Source: Pseudozyma flocculosa PF-1
Taxonomy: Eukaryota; Basidiomycota; Ustilaginomycetes; Ustilaginales; Ustilaginaceae
DNA: 64,000 bases
Direction: 5' to 3'
Assembly: GCF_000417875.1 (NCBI RefSeq)
Contig: NW_006920879.1
Coordinates: forward strand, 687,211-751,210
Part shown: positions 43,992-55,008 of the stretch, piece after piece
How the letters are laid out: each line of letters begins with the position of its first letter
Position numbering within the stretch: position 1 is the first letter of the stretch
Notes under the pieces: model-generated
Seen by the model: the letters and a program-made list of their open reading frames with translations, nothing else
The model's database searches: none
What the model was told of the DNA's origin: nothing
Made by a program: the position numbers and the translations under genes

Positions 43992-45228
43992 TTAAGCAAA
44001 GTAGGACGACATTTTCTCCCAGATCCTCTGCCGCTCCGCCCCGTCCTGGACCGACGAGGTGATCGAGTACTTTTTCAGCTTGGGACCGATGAGATTGGCC
44101 TGGCCCGTCTCGAGGTACCGCTGTCCGTCTGGATTGGCGAGGAGGTAGAAGGGCAGCTCGGCGTAGCCGCCGGGACCAGGTTTATGGGCCAGCAGCGGCG
44201 CGACGAGCTTGGATGCCCACACGAGCGGCGTGGGGAAGCCCTGGTTGGCCGATGCGTCGGTCGCGATGAAGCCGGGGAAGCAGTGCGAGATTGTCATGTT
44301 GGGGTTGCGCTCGGCCAGCGTCTGTCGAGAGCAAGGTCGGGCGGGCAGCAAGTGTGACAGAGAGGATGGAGACGACGTCGTGTGTGAGAATGGATCGACG
44401 ACGGCGACAAGAAGCGGACCGCGGGCCGTGCTGGGGGGTCGCGGCCCCCTGCTCACCTGTGCGACGCTGTCGAGGATGGCCGAGTCCCTCATGCCCTTTT
44501 TGAGGATGCCAAAGGGCCCGCCCCAGTAGGAGCCGCTCTCCTTTGCTTTTACAAAGTCGATGTCGTCGAGGTCCCACTTTTTGCTGCCGCCCTGTGCGGG
44601 CGATGCGACCATGAGGACGGCGCGCTTGACGATGCCCTGCTCGGTGAGGAGCTTTGCCAGGCCAAAGCGCGAGACGCACTGGACGGCAAACTGCGACTCG
44701 ATGCCCTCGCTCGTCTTTTTGATGGACGGGTTGGGCGGGCCGCCCTGGGTCTCGATGAGGTAGTCGATGCCGCCCTTGCCCGCCTTTTGGCTGATCTTGT
44801 CCGCCACGTCCTTGATGCCGGACGTGGTCGAGAGGTCTGCTTGGAAGAAGGCGTGCTTGCTGCCCGCGTCGTCCGAGGGTTTGGAGGAAGAAGGCGACGA
44901 GTTGATGGTGCGGCGACGCTGCGCCTCTGCGGAAGCCTTGTCGAGCTGCTCGATGACCTGGGAGGCCTTTTCGGCGTTGCGGCCGACGAGCCAGACGGAT
45001 GCGCCCGAGAGTGCGAATCGGAGGGCGATGCTGTACGGCGGTCGGCGACGGAGGTTGGCGTGACGGGTCAGGACGAGGGCAGGGAAGAGGAGGATGGGTG
45101 CGGCGGAAGAGGGCACGGCATGGAACTCACCCTGCGCCGATGCCCTGAGTGCCGCCCGAGACAAGGGCGCGCTGTTCTGAGCAGTCGACCGACTTGTTCT
45201 TGGTCGCCAGTTCAGTGTAGGACACCAT
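43992..45228 (-). CDS. short-chain dehydrogenase/reductase-like protein with degenerate active site
   Basis: Rossmann-fold NAD(P)-binding protein. Three exons (45131-45228, 44457-45030, 43992-44321) give 333 residues. The cofactor loop is SGGTQGIGAGIA (about residues 24-35, spanning the first junction), followed by GASVWLVGRN. The usual NNAG motif reads TQGG, and no Ser...YxxxK triad is visible: the region after VASPAQGG holds SYWGGPFGILKKG instead. The downstream HCFPGFIATD is the family's PG motif. Related fungal proteins of unknown function share this pattern. It may bind cofactor without classic catalysis. It is divergent from TIM21. Confidence 0.83.
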
Positions 45229-45794
45229 GGCGTGCGACGGGGAGGGGGTGGACGGTGGGCGAGAGCGGTAAACGGGATGGGCTGCAGGCGTTGGGGTGGA
45301 TGACTGCTGCGAGGGGATTGATGTTGGCGGTGTGGCTGGCGTGGTGATGGAGGTGGTGACGAAGGTGGTGGTGGTGGTGGTGGTGGTGGTGGTGGTATGC
45401 TGCCGAGAGGAGGCTGAGTCGGAGGCAGCCAGGCCAGGCAGGGCAAGGGCAGCGTGTGCCATCGAGGGCGCCTCGTTGTCAGCAAGCAGCAAAGGGAGAG
45501 CGGGCGGGCGAGGCTGGCCGAGCAGGCCGAGCAGGAGCTGTGGCCAAAAAAGGACCTCGCGTTGCGGGTGGAGGTTGCCCCGCCTGCAGTGCCCAGCGCA
45601 CGGGCCTGACTGCATCGTGACCTCTGCACGCTGCGCTGTTCTTCGGTGCCGCCTCTCTTTTCTTGGCCCAACTGCCCTCTTCGACTTGCTCCACAGCCAG
45701 CCAGCCGGGCAGGCCACCACTTCAACCACCATCTCCGCCCTTTGCCCCCTTTGCAGCGGCCCGCATCGTCGTCAGCCTCGCACGGCATCCCATC
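45229..45794. promoter_or_regulatory. shared upstream region of the SDR and TIM21 genes
   Basis: 566 bp between divergent starts. It contains a GGT repeat (about 45365-45395) and GCCAGGCAGGGC/GGCTGGCCGAG words at 45430-45530. Confidence 0.5.
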
Positions 45795-47237
45795 ATGATC
45801 CACGCCGCAGCCACCACCACATCGGCAAGAACAATACACCTGGCCCTCGCCGCCGATTTGCGCCTCGTCCTGCCACGCACCCGCTTGCCCCTCGCCAGAC
45901 AGCTCCACTCGTCCCGCCGCATCGCACAGCAATCCGCTCCCGGGCCTTCGCGCAAGCCCTTTGCACGCGTCGTCAACACAAAATCCTCCAAGGCCGCATT
46001 CGAACAGCGGCAGATCCTCGACGGCCTCCGTGGCGGCAACTCGAACCCAACTTCCAGCGGCGACTCCTCGTCCCTCTCCCATGCCCAGGAAGCGCCCAGA
46101 TTCAACGCAACCGCAGAGGCGGCACTCAACGCAGCGGCGGGAGGACGCGGCGGTGCGATGCCTCTCGGCATGGCCGGCCTCTCCGTAGGCGCAGGCAGCC
46201 AAGGCGGCCTCATTGACCGCTGGACCGGCTCGGGAAAGCGCTGGAAGGACCTCAAGGGCGGTCAAAAGGTCGCCCGGGCCACTGTCCAGTCATCCAGGAC
46301 CGTCCTCATCTTTGGCGGCGCCGCCCTCACCTTTGTCCTCGTCTATGCCCTCTCGACCGAGCTCTTTGCCAAAAACAGCCCCACGGTCGTCTTCGGCGAC
46401 GCCTGCAAGCGCGTACAGACCAGCCCAGAGATCGCCCAGCATCTCCTCCCGCCCTACCGCTTCCACACCTCGTCCGCCTTCACCACGACCGCATCGCCCT
46501 CGCCGCTCAACCCGCCCGCCCGAGGCCGCAGGTCGCGCTCGGTGGCGTCCTACTCGTACGTCGACCAGACCACCGGCCAGGAAAAGATGCTGCTGCGCTT
46601 CTTTGTCGAGGCCAGGGACAAGGACAGGGACCTCACCCTGTGGGACACGACCAGGTACCACGTCATCGAGGCGGGCAAGTGGGCCGGCAGAAAGGTGCAG
46701 GAAGGCGGCGAGTGGGTCGGCGATCAGCTCGGCCTCTTTGACGATGCCGACGAGGCAGCCACCGGGTCTCACCACGCCGCCGGGCTTGACCCTTCAGCGA
46801 CGACGGCGGCCTCCAAGCCGGCCAGTTCCGAACCTTCGGCCATCGGGTCCGCACTGTCCAGCGCGTGGAACTACAGCTTCGGCGGCCTCACTGGACTCGC
46901 CCGCGGTGGCAGCGACGCGCTAGGCAAGCTGACGTCAAGCAGAAGAGAGCCGGGCACCTGGTCGTCGGGCGAGGTGCACGCAGAGATGGAAAAGGTGCGT
47001 CCCGGCGACGACGCAGCGCGGCGCGGTGTCGCACGCGCTTGTCGACACGGCTGTTTCGCCCGGACCGAAGGAGGCTGACAATGTCTGCCTCTTGCCCTTC
47101 CACCCGTATGACCGCCTGCACAGGACGACAACGGCGTGCTGCAGTACAAGCACTTTTTCGTCGACATCCCCAGCTCGAGCGCCACGGTGCGCGAGCGGGT
47201 GTGGATCGTGCGCAAAAAGGGAGAGGTCGAGAGGTGA
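45795..47237 (+). CDS. TIM21: mitochondrial import subunit TIM21
   Basis: Inner-membrane component of the TIM23 presequence translocase; it contacts the TOM complex and respiratory chain. Two exons (45795-46994, 47124-47237) give 437 residues, longer than yeast Tim21 (239). The Arg-rich N-terminus (LVLPRTRLPLARQLHSSRR) is a presequence. A membrane segment lies at about 169-188, followed by the family block SPTVVFGDACKRV. The intermembrane-space domain continues with SYVDQTTGQEKMLLRFFVEA and ends in the second exon with YKHFFVDIPSS and VWIVRKKGEVER. A long Ala/Ser-rich insertion (about residues 310-385) is unusual for the family. Confidence 0.9.
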
Positions 47238-48040
47238 GGCGAATGCTGCCAATCGGGCCCGCGCCCTCCGGCCAGGGCAATACTCTGCCTTTTCCGCATG
47301 TGTGCTTGTCTGTGCTTTCGCCTGTTTGTCGCTTGCACCGAACGACGCCGCGCCGGCGGACAACGCTTGCAGTCGCTCGGTCGGTCGGTCGTGGTACCGG
47401 TACCGCTCGATGTACACCTTGACGCGCGACGAACAAGCGGTGGGAAAAGGCGAGGTAATTGCGGGCGCGTACGCCGTCCCGCCTGGCCTCTCCGCCGGGC
47501 TGGACGTCGATACCTACACCACCGCCAAACCGTTAGTGCATCGTCGATAGACTCAAGCGGAGCAGGAGCTACGGCGAGTCCATCTGCGACGTAGTCGGAC
47601 CCGAAGCAGGGGGCGGGGGCCGATGCCGTCGGGTTGGGGGTGAGGAGGGACCTGGTTTGTCGTCGAAAGTCGAGACGAAGCGGATCCGAAAGCAAGCTTG
47701 CGCCGACGACGACGACGACAGCTGCGCCAGGCGGCGGTGTTGGTACTCGACCTGCGAGGACGCGGGGCTGCGCGAGACATGCCTCGGCGCTCGGTCGACG
47801 CGCGCCTTTGGTCGTTCGCCCCCCCTCGGCCCCCAATCTCCTTGGCAGGCATGTCCAGCTAGCCAGCAAGCATCACCCTCTGTTCCTAACTTCAGAACCC
47901 GGGCAGGAGAGGTACAGTTGGTAGGCATGGATCCTCATATCGTCAACCTCCGCGCCTCTCCTTGAGGACCGCTGAGGACAGGAACTGGTAGGGCAGGAAA
48001 GGGTAGGATAGGTCAGGGATCCGCCGACCGACGTGGTAGG

Positions 48041-48099
48041 TCGATCTGCTCGCTCGTCGATCTGCTCGCTCGTCGATCTGCTCGCTCGTCGATCTGCTC
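48041..48099. repeat. 16-bp tandem repeat, 3.7 copies
   Basis: Unit TCGATCTGCTCGCTCG, three perfect copies plus eleven bases of a fourth. Confidence 0.95.
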
Positions 48100-48520
48100 T
48101 CTCTCACCGCCATGTGTTTGAGTCGTCACTGCACGCCAACGATCCCCATCTTGCACGCCCACGTATGCACGAGCTTCCTGCCGCATCTCCGCTCGCCCTG
48201 GACGGTCCCTGGCGATTCGTATCGTATCGTATCGTTTCCTGACGCGATCTCGAGGATCGGTTCGGATACTGTTAGAGGTGGTGCCCGCATCGGATCTTCG
48301 ATCCTCGCGATGTCCAGTCACAGCACCCGTCCGTACGGTCCTTCGGTGACTTTTGGATGCGGCCTGATGTCGTCGTACTCGCCGAACCGCATGGTACGGT
48401 ACGGTACCGGTGCCGGTCGTCTAGGTTCGGCTTGCTCGGAACGCAGATGCACGCACGTACATACATACAGTACGCGGGCAGGCGCTTGAACGCCGGCATC
48501 GGATGGCCGACGACGGTATG

Positions 48521-48559
48521 ATGCGATGCGATGCGATGCGATGCGATGCGATGCGATGC
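48521..48559. repeat. 5-bp tandem repeat (ATGCG), nearly 8 copies
   Basis: Seven perfect ATGCG units plus ATGC. Confidence 0.97.
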
Positions 48560-50622
48560 TACCTATTCGTGGCCCCGCACTAACGTCGCTGCACTCGGCC
48601 TTCGTCTGCCGCCCGCCGTGCAAGTCCAGCTGCCGAGATGGTCATCGCGCCGTGTCATGAGCCGACCCGAAGCATCCATCCTTGTGTCGGTCCGTCTGTT
48701 CGTCGACCAATTCTCGCCTGACGTGCGTGCATGCTCCTCGCCTCCCTTGCAATCGCCGCATCGCCAACCTTGAGAGTCCAGATGGAAGGACCATATCCCC
48801 CAGGAGCTCCGGAAGGGCTGAGTGCGGACCATGATCTCGCCGCTTCTTCGATGGGTGGCAAGGAGATGGTTCGGGAGGCCAGGGGCAGGAGGAGGGTGCG
48901 GGGCCTCCGCGTCCCCTTGCAAAAGACGAGGGCGGCGCCACACTACCTTGCTTCTCCGTACAGCTGGCTCCGAGGCGGAACGGCCGAGGGTCAGCGTGAG
49001 CACGAGCACTCCTCCTTCTTTGTGTGCGGGTCGAAGACCGAGGGTGGCTTGGCTTGGCTTGCTCTGCGATGCGATGCGTGCCATTCGGGGGAGACCAGCA
49101 GGCAGGCAGACGTTTTGATGTCGGTCGCGTGCCGCACCGAGGGCAGGGCCACCGGGCCTTGGCCGAGGCTGGGAAGGTTGAAGCGCGGTACTGCCTGCCT
49201 GCCTCTTGCCCCCTCGTGCCCCTGCCTGAGCTCCCGCCCCTTCTCTCGCCGCCGCGCCGCTCGGCTTGCCTGCCTGCCACCTGTCCGAGGCGGGACTGCG
49301 CGTCTGTCAAGCGGATCGACTTGCATGGCGCCGCTCTTTGCCGCCTGGGCCCCGCGACCCGTTGCCCAACTCATTTCAGCGGTGCAGGCCCTGGCAGGCA
49401 GGCAGGCAGGCCACCCTGCCCAGTGCCACAAGCAAGCTCTCGCGTCTTCTGACGAGTGACCCTCTCTCTTCGACTCCAGCCCCTGAGCTACCGGTGCCAT
49501 ATCGGCCTCTCAATTCGGCCTTGCTCGTGCGTGCGTGTGTGCGTGCGTTGGCGAGCTGCCGCCGTCTATTTCGGTGGCACGCCCCCTCGAGTCTTGCAGA
49601 TGACGGCCCAGCAGGCCTGCGGCGGCATCGCAGGCGGCGCCACGACGGTGCCCCCGGCACAAGCAAGGCGTCTGCTGCTCGTGGACCCCTAGCCTTTCTC
49701 GACTCCGAACGCCCCTTCGACACCTCCGCCCCCTCCTCCCCCTGGAGAGTAACGAGTCTCGCGGGTAGGCACCTCTTTGAGCTCCATCGTCACCATGTAC
49801 CCGTATGTATGTATGTACGTGGTCGGCTGCACTTGACCGAGACCAGAAGGCTTCCTCTCGCCTGATGGTCGTAGGTAGCGCCGCCCATGAATGATGTACC
49901 ACCATTGTGAGCCCTGTGGGCCGGCGTCCGGCCGTTGCCGCCGCCGCCGCCGCCGCCACCATCCACCGTACACGCTCGCCTCTGCATCATCGGTGGAGCC
50001 GCAAACCGTACCTAGATCCAATCCTTCGGCCAGAGGGGCCTTGACGAGCGCATTGTTTGCTTGCCTGACTATGGTAGTAGTTCGGGGGGGTTCTCCCGGT
50101 GAAGGCCTTCCAGATGAGGGAGGAGAGGCAGAGCAGCATCAGCCGTCGCACCCGTAGCGTCCGCTGCGATGCGCAAGGCCCTCACGGTGTGTACGATGCG
50201 GCAGTAGTGTCTCGACGTCGCCGCTGCTCGTAGCATGCCCAGGGCGGCCATGGTGCCTGGTGCGAGGGCTGCAGCCCAACTGGCCGTAGCGGAGCAAACA
50301 GACAGACGTGCGTGTGTGTTGGCCGCGAGCCTCGATCTGGCACGCATACCGCGCTCCGGCCTCAAAAGCAACCGCTCCGCCTTGCTCTCCATTCCGGACG
50401 CCCTCGACATCGACCACTCCCCCTCTGCACTCCTCCGGACACCACCCTCCCCGACCTCCCAACCTCCCCCGCTCCTCGGCCACAGTCTTTTCTCGCGCGC
50501 GCCCGCTCTCTCTCTCCCTCTAGTTCAGCATCGCCCTTTCTGCCCCTCTCGACCCACGATCAGTCACCAATCACCACCACCATCACCATCACCACCTTCA
50601 CCACCGACAAACAGCTGCAACC

Positions 50623-51316
50623 ATGGCCCGCCTTTCCCTCCTCGCCCTTCTCGCCACGATCGCCATGGCCGGCGCCAGCGGCGTGCTGGCCAGCAGCGAC
50701 GCCGCCCAGGCGCTTGAGGCGGCCGACGTCGACGAGGCGGGCAACGTGATGCAATACATCAACTCGGTCTTTGGCGACGAAGACGACGACGACTACAGCG
50801 AGGAGGAGCTGGCCCGGCGCGACCTGATGCGCCGCGGCAAGCACCACCACAAGCACTCGCGCAAGACCAAGGGCAAGCAGCACTTTACCATCGGCACCGA
50901 CGACTCCGACCAGCTGTGGGACGACGCCGTCAAGATCACCTGGTACGCCTCCAACGACCTCAAGAACCCGCAGTGCGGCAACGGCGGCGGAAAGTGGCAG
51001 CCCGAGAACTCGGTGAGTGGGGTTCCAGCTGGTAGTTGATGTGGTGCACGGCGGTCGAGGCGGTGATCAACGAGGTTGGCCGTCGTGCACGACGCGTCGC
51101 CTTCCCCTGCCCTCCCCGAGCTGCCTTTGACGCTGACCCCTCGCCCCCTCGCGATCATCGACCTCTCCTGCCGCCGCCATCATCCTTGCAGAGCCACATC
51201 GGCGCCGTCGTCAAGGGCTGGGACAACGGACCTCAGTGCGGCGACTTTGTCAAGCTGTGCAACAAGAAGGCCGACAACAAGTGTGTCAAGGGTGAGTGCC
51301 CTGGTCATCGTCGTCT

Positions 51317-51348
<32 letters not shown>

Positions 51349-51633
51349 ACAGCCTCTCTCCGGCGTCGGCCTGACATTGACCCCCCTCTCTCCCCCTTTC
51401 GTACCGCTTCATCACCTTTCCTCCAACCCGCGCCAGTCCGCGTGATTGACAAGTGCGCCGGCTGCAAAAAGGGCCACGTCGACCTGACCAAGAGCGCGTT
51501 CAAGAAGCTGGCGCCGTCGGGCACGCTCAACGAGGGCGTCGTCGAGAACCTGCAGATGTACAAGACGTACAAGCCCAACCCCTGGGACATTGCCCTCTTC
51601 GGTCCCAAGCTGCTCCAGGCCCTCAACAACTGA
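50623..51633 (+). CDS. secreted double-psi beta-barrel (RlpA/expansin-like) protein
   Basis: Small secreted protein of the barwin/RlpA-like fold. Three exons (50623-51012, 51192-51291, 51437-51633) give 228 residues. A signal peptide (about 1-23) is followed by an acidic stretch (GDEDDDDYSEEE), then dibasic sites ARR and MRR suited to Kex2-type cleavage, then a basic His/Lys linker. The barrel begins KITWYASNDLKNPQCGNG. It continues with HIGAVVKGWDNGPQCGD and ends at the signature VRVIDKCAGCKKGHVDLTKSAF. The conserved Cys and Asp of such barrels are present. Family members include plant-interaction and cell-wall proteins. There is no GPI signal. Function is unknown; a propeptide is inferred. 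Confidence 0.9.
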
Positions 51634-52354
51634 GCGGCCGGCCCGCCTCGCGCGCGCCTTCGACACCGTCGGTCATCGACCCTCGACAACTCCTCGATTC
51701 CCGTATCGTCGCTTCACCGGCCTTCCTGGAACCTGCATCCATCGGTCTTTGGTTGATCCGAATGACCATCCGTCCCCATCCCCATCCCCCGCCCTTCACT
51801 CCCCTCTTTCGCTTCCACTCGTCGTCGTACGTCGCGCTCGTCGTCGTCGTCATCATCTTCCTACTCTCTCTCGTCCGCGAGAGAGCAGGGCAGTGACGAC
51901 GACGCCAATCCGACCGACGCACCCTTAGGAAGGTTCTGCTTGGTCTGCGTTTGCGTTTCTCGGCTCCCCGCTTCCCCTTTCCCTCATCTTTGTGTCATCT
52001 CGTCTCTCACCTTCCGGTCCTGGTCCTGTGCGGGTCCATCCACTTCCATGCTGCGCCTGGAATAAAGGCTCGCCCCCTCCCGCTCTTGTCTTCCAAGCCT
52101 GCCCTCCACTTGCCTGCCTCGTCTGTCTGCTCTTGGAGCCGGAGCGTGCCGACTCCGAGCGTGTCCTTTGACACTTGAGCGAGGCAGATCGTGGGTCTAT
52201 TGCTGGATGTCGTGGTTCGGTACAAGTACAAGTGCAAGTGCATGAGGCGTCGCGTAGTGCGGGTTATGACACACTCTTCGTCGTTGCCGTCGTCGTTGTG
52301 GCCGACGTCGTGTTCGTGGTAGTAGCAGCGAGGAAGAGAGAAAGAGGTGACCGT
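51634..52354. other. convergent intergenic region, no gene seen
   Basis: This lies between the barrel gene and BET1 stops. It is pyrimidine-rich on the plus strand, with GTCGTC patches near 51838-51855. It contains the AATAAA-like string AATAAA at about 52062, possibly a polyadenylation signal for the barrel gene. Confidence 0.45.
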
Positions 52355-53275
52355 TCATCGACGCCACCACCACAAGAAGACCTGAACGCCAGAGACCGCC
52401 GAGCAAGCCGGGAGATGATGCGCGTCAGCCCGAGGTGTCACGACAGCCGACCCTACTTCGACCGAGCCTCAGCCTTGTCGGGCCCACTCACAAAGATCCA
52501 GGTGCAGAACAAGAGGAAGAGCATCATGTTGCAGAACCAGCCGCTTTGCCGTTGCGCCATGCGGTTCATCCTGGACATGGTGCCGCCGAGGAAGGCCGAC
52601 GTGTTTGAAAAGGCCTCGCCCTGCAGAATCGTATCGAGAGGACAATCAGGGCTCGTCAGACTACCGTGTCAACACGCTGGTGTGAAGGTGCGCGGGAGGC
52701 TCCCGACAACCGACGACTCACCAATGCTCCCATGTCCTTTGTGCCCTCGCGCACTTCGTTGCCGATGCCCGTCGTGATCTGCAGAGAGGGCCGAGGTAGC
52801 GACAAGGCATGATCATCAGCCGTCTTCCTCGTGTACTGGCGAGCATGCTCGAGGTTCGCCTTGACCGTCCGGCGCAACTCACGTCCTTCAACATCTTGAC
52901 CCTGGCGCTGAGGCCCTCGAGCCTCTGGTCGTTTTGCTCCTCGAGGTCCTCGGCGGTCCTCTGGGATGCGTAGGCGGCCATGCGTCCGAGCAGGCCGCCA
53001 TTGGCTCCGGTCGTGTTTGGCGGCTCCTTTTTGGGCGCTCCGACGTGGTTGCCGTACTCTGCGTAGGGATCGCTGGTTTCGTAGTTGGGCGTCGAGCCCG
53101 CCGGCGCCTGGAAGGGATGCTGGTGCGACGACGTCGGCTGCGGCGGAGCGCCGTAGGGCTGTTCGAATGGCGAGGCGGTGCGGTATGCCCCGAGGCCAGC
53201 AGCGCGCGAGGACGATGGGTAAGCGCCCGAGGAGAGCAGCGCGTGCCGGTCGACGGCACCAGCTCGTCGGTTCAT
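52355..53275 (-). CDS. BET1: BET1-like v-SNARE
   Basis: ER-Golgi transport SNARE. Four exons (52883-53275, 52722-52778, 52492-52620, 52355-52381) give 201 residues, longer than yeast Bet1 (142) because of a Pro/Tyr-rich N-terminus. The start MNRRAGAVDRHALL is family-typical. The SNARE helix runs LEEQNDQRLEGLSARVKMLK, then ITTGIGNEVR, then FLGGTMSRMNRMAQRQ. The membrane anchor NMMLFLLFCTWIF continues into the last exon as VFLWWWRR. Without that 27-nt exon the frame would read VSGPDKAEARSK and shorten the anchor. All phases are zero. It is divergent from citrate synthase. Confidence 0.92.
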
Positions 53276-55008
53276 GTTGGACTTCGTCAGGGGGCGGGCA
53301 GTCTTAGGAGCGAGTCCAGGTCAAAGTTGTCGAAGTCGCGAGACGAACCAGCGGCAGCAGCCAGTACAGAGGGCGTGGTGATTAGAGGAAGGCGTCGACG
53401 CCGCGCTGGCACGCCAAGCCGAACGATGTGGGGTGGTGGGCTGGTGGTGATGGTGGTGGTGGTCAACAGGGGTTCCACCGTGGCACGGTCCAGGAGCTGG
53501 AAGGCATGACAAACGCTGACCGAGCGTGGACCAGGCTGTCGGGGCTGGCCAGCACCGGGCCGTCCTGCCTCGTGGCTTTCAATCCGAGATGCGGTCGGCT
53601 CCGACGGCATGCAACTGCTCCGGCGGCGGTCGTTGGCGGATTTCAGATGCTGGCGTCCGGCCGCCAGCTCACCCACGGCGCTTTCGGCAACATCTCTCCG
53701 GCTCGGCCCGCGCGGATCCCGCCGTCGCTACCGCATCCTCGCCTCTCGGAGCAGGTGGCCAGCGCCTGCTGTTGATCTCGTCCGGTCGTGCAGGGTGGCC
53801 ATCCGCGGCGAGCAGATACCGCTAGAAGAGCATGTTCATGAGGTGCGTCTTCTCTCGCCTGGCTGGCCTGGCCTGGCCTCGCCTGCTTGCCGTCGTGTTG
53901 CGGGCTGCTCCTTGCCGGCCTTGACCAGCGCAGCAGAGACCGTCCGAGGAAAAGGCGCCGGCCGGGTTGGGGGAGGCGTGGAAGGCGTTGCCCAGGATCC
54001 TTTTCTTTTCACGCCCGGGAGAAGGCGGGGAGGGCGGGCGGGCGGGCGGATCGATCGATTGGGCTGGGCGAGGCGCCCCCAAACTCGCGGGTCCGCCGCC
54101 GGCTGCTCGTCGACCCTCCTTGTCCGCTTGAACTTCGAGCTGCCCCTCTGTCGTCACCATCGCAGCTGCGCCTCTCTCCACCTGCCACACACAGGCGGGC
54201 GTGCGGGCGTTTTTCAGCGGCCCCCCGTGGACCGGAAGCTACGGCGTGGGCCTGCTTCGTCACCTTTGGCTCTGGCCTGGCCACGTAGATCGATCAACTC
54301 GCCCGTCGCTGCCCCCCCGCCCGGACCCTACCTATCGCTTCGTGCCTTGCTTGTTCTCGTCGCCCGGAGCCCCCGTTGGCTTTGCCCCGCTCCCGCCCGT
54401 CGAGAGATGGACATGCTCCCCTCGTGCCCACTCGCACAGGTAGGTGAGGCCCTGGTCGGCTCCAAGTTGGTGTCGTCTTGGCGGATTTGACATGCCCGCC
54501 TGCCTGCCTGCCTGGGCTGGCCGTCGGCGCGGTCAGGATAGGGAGGATCATGACGGACGGCACAGATGAGCAGCTGGGCGCGGCTGGCTGGCTGGCTGGC
54601 CAGATCGGCCACATCGGTTCTCGCCCCAAAAACGACCGGGCGTCCGGCCGGGTTGGTTGAGTTAGTTGGTTGGTCGCTCGTCGGACGGGCGGGTCGGTCG
54701 GGCGCGGTCGGTGGATCTTTTTTGGCGGCGGCTTCTCTGCCTCCCTCTGGCCAACCGCCTGCCGCCTGCCGCCCGCCGCGCGCCGCCGCCCGTTCTTCTC
54801 GGCTTGGCCTGGGCCTGCCTGGCTTGGGCCTCCTCGCCCTCGCCCTCGCCCTGGCCTGCCCGTCCTGCCCGTCCTGCCGGCCGCCTTTTCAACCTCGCCT
54901 CCTCTGTCGCTCGCTCCCTTCGCCCCGCCCTTCTTTCCCCGGTCCTTCTCCACCACCACCACCCAGCCATCCCATCCCTCTCCCTAGACGCACCGTCACT
55001 CCATCGAC
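53276..55008. promoter_or_regulatory. shared upstream region of BET1 and citrate synthase
   Basis: 1.7 kb between divergent starts. A GGT/GTG patch lies at 53440-53462. There are CCTGG tandems at 53855-53885, CCTG and CTGG tandems at 54500-54600, and CCTG/GGCC words at 54800-54880. A CT-rich leader (54890-54980) precedes the citrate synthase ATG. No gene accepted. Confidence 0.5.

Larger units (their letters stand above)
47238..50622. other. 3.4 kb intergenic region with tandem repeats, no gene accepted
   Basis: The largest gap in the window. It contains two tandem repeats (listed separately), TATG and ACAT runs near 48457-48475 and 49803-49822, and CCTG/GGCA tandems near 49193-49206 and 49394-49412. 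ORFs up to 242 codons exist but overlap on both strands and have skewed Arg/Ala/Pro composition with no domain. The right end carries the leader of the double-psi barrel gene. Confidence 0.5.

Noticed and set aside
48642..49459. ORFs of 222-242 codons on both strands in the large gap
   Set aside because: They overlap each other, are low-complexity and show no recognisable motif.
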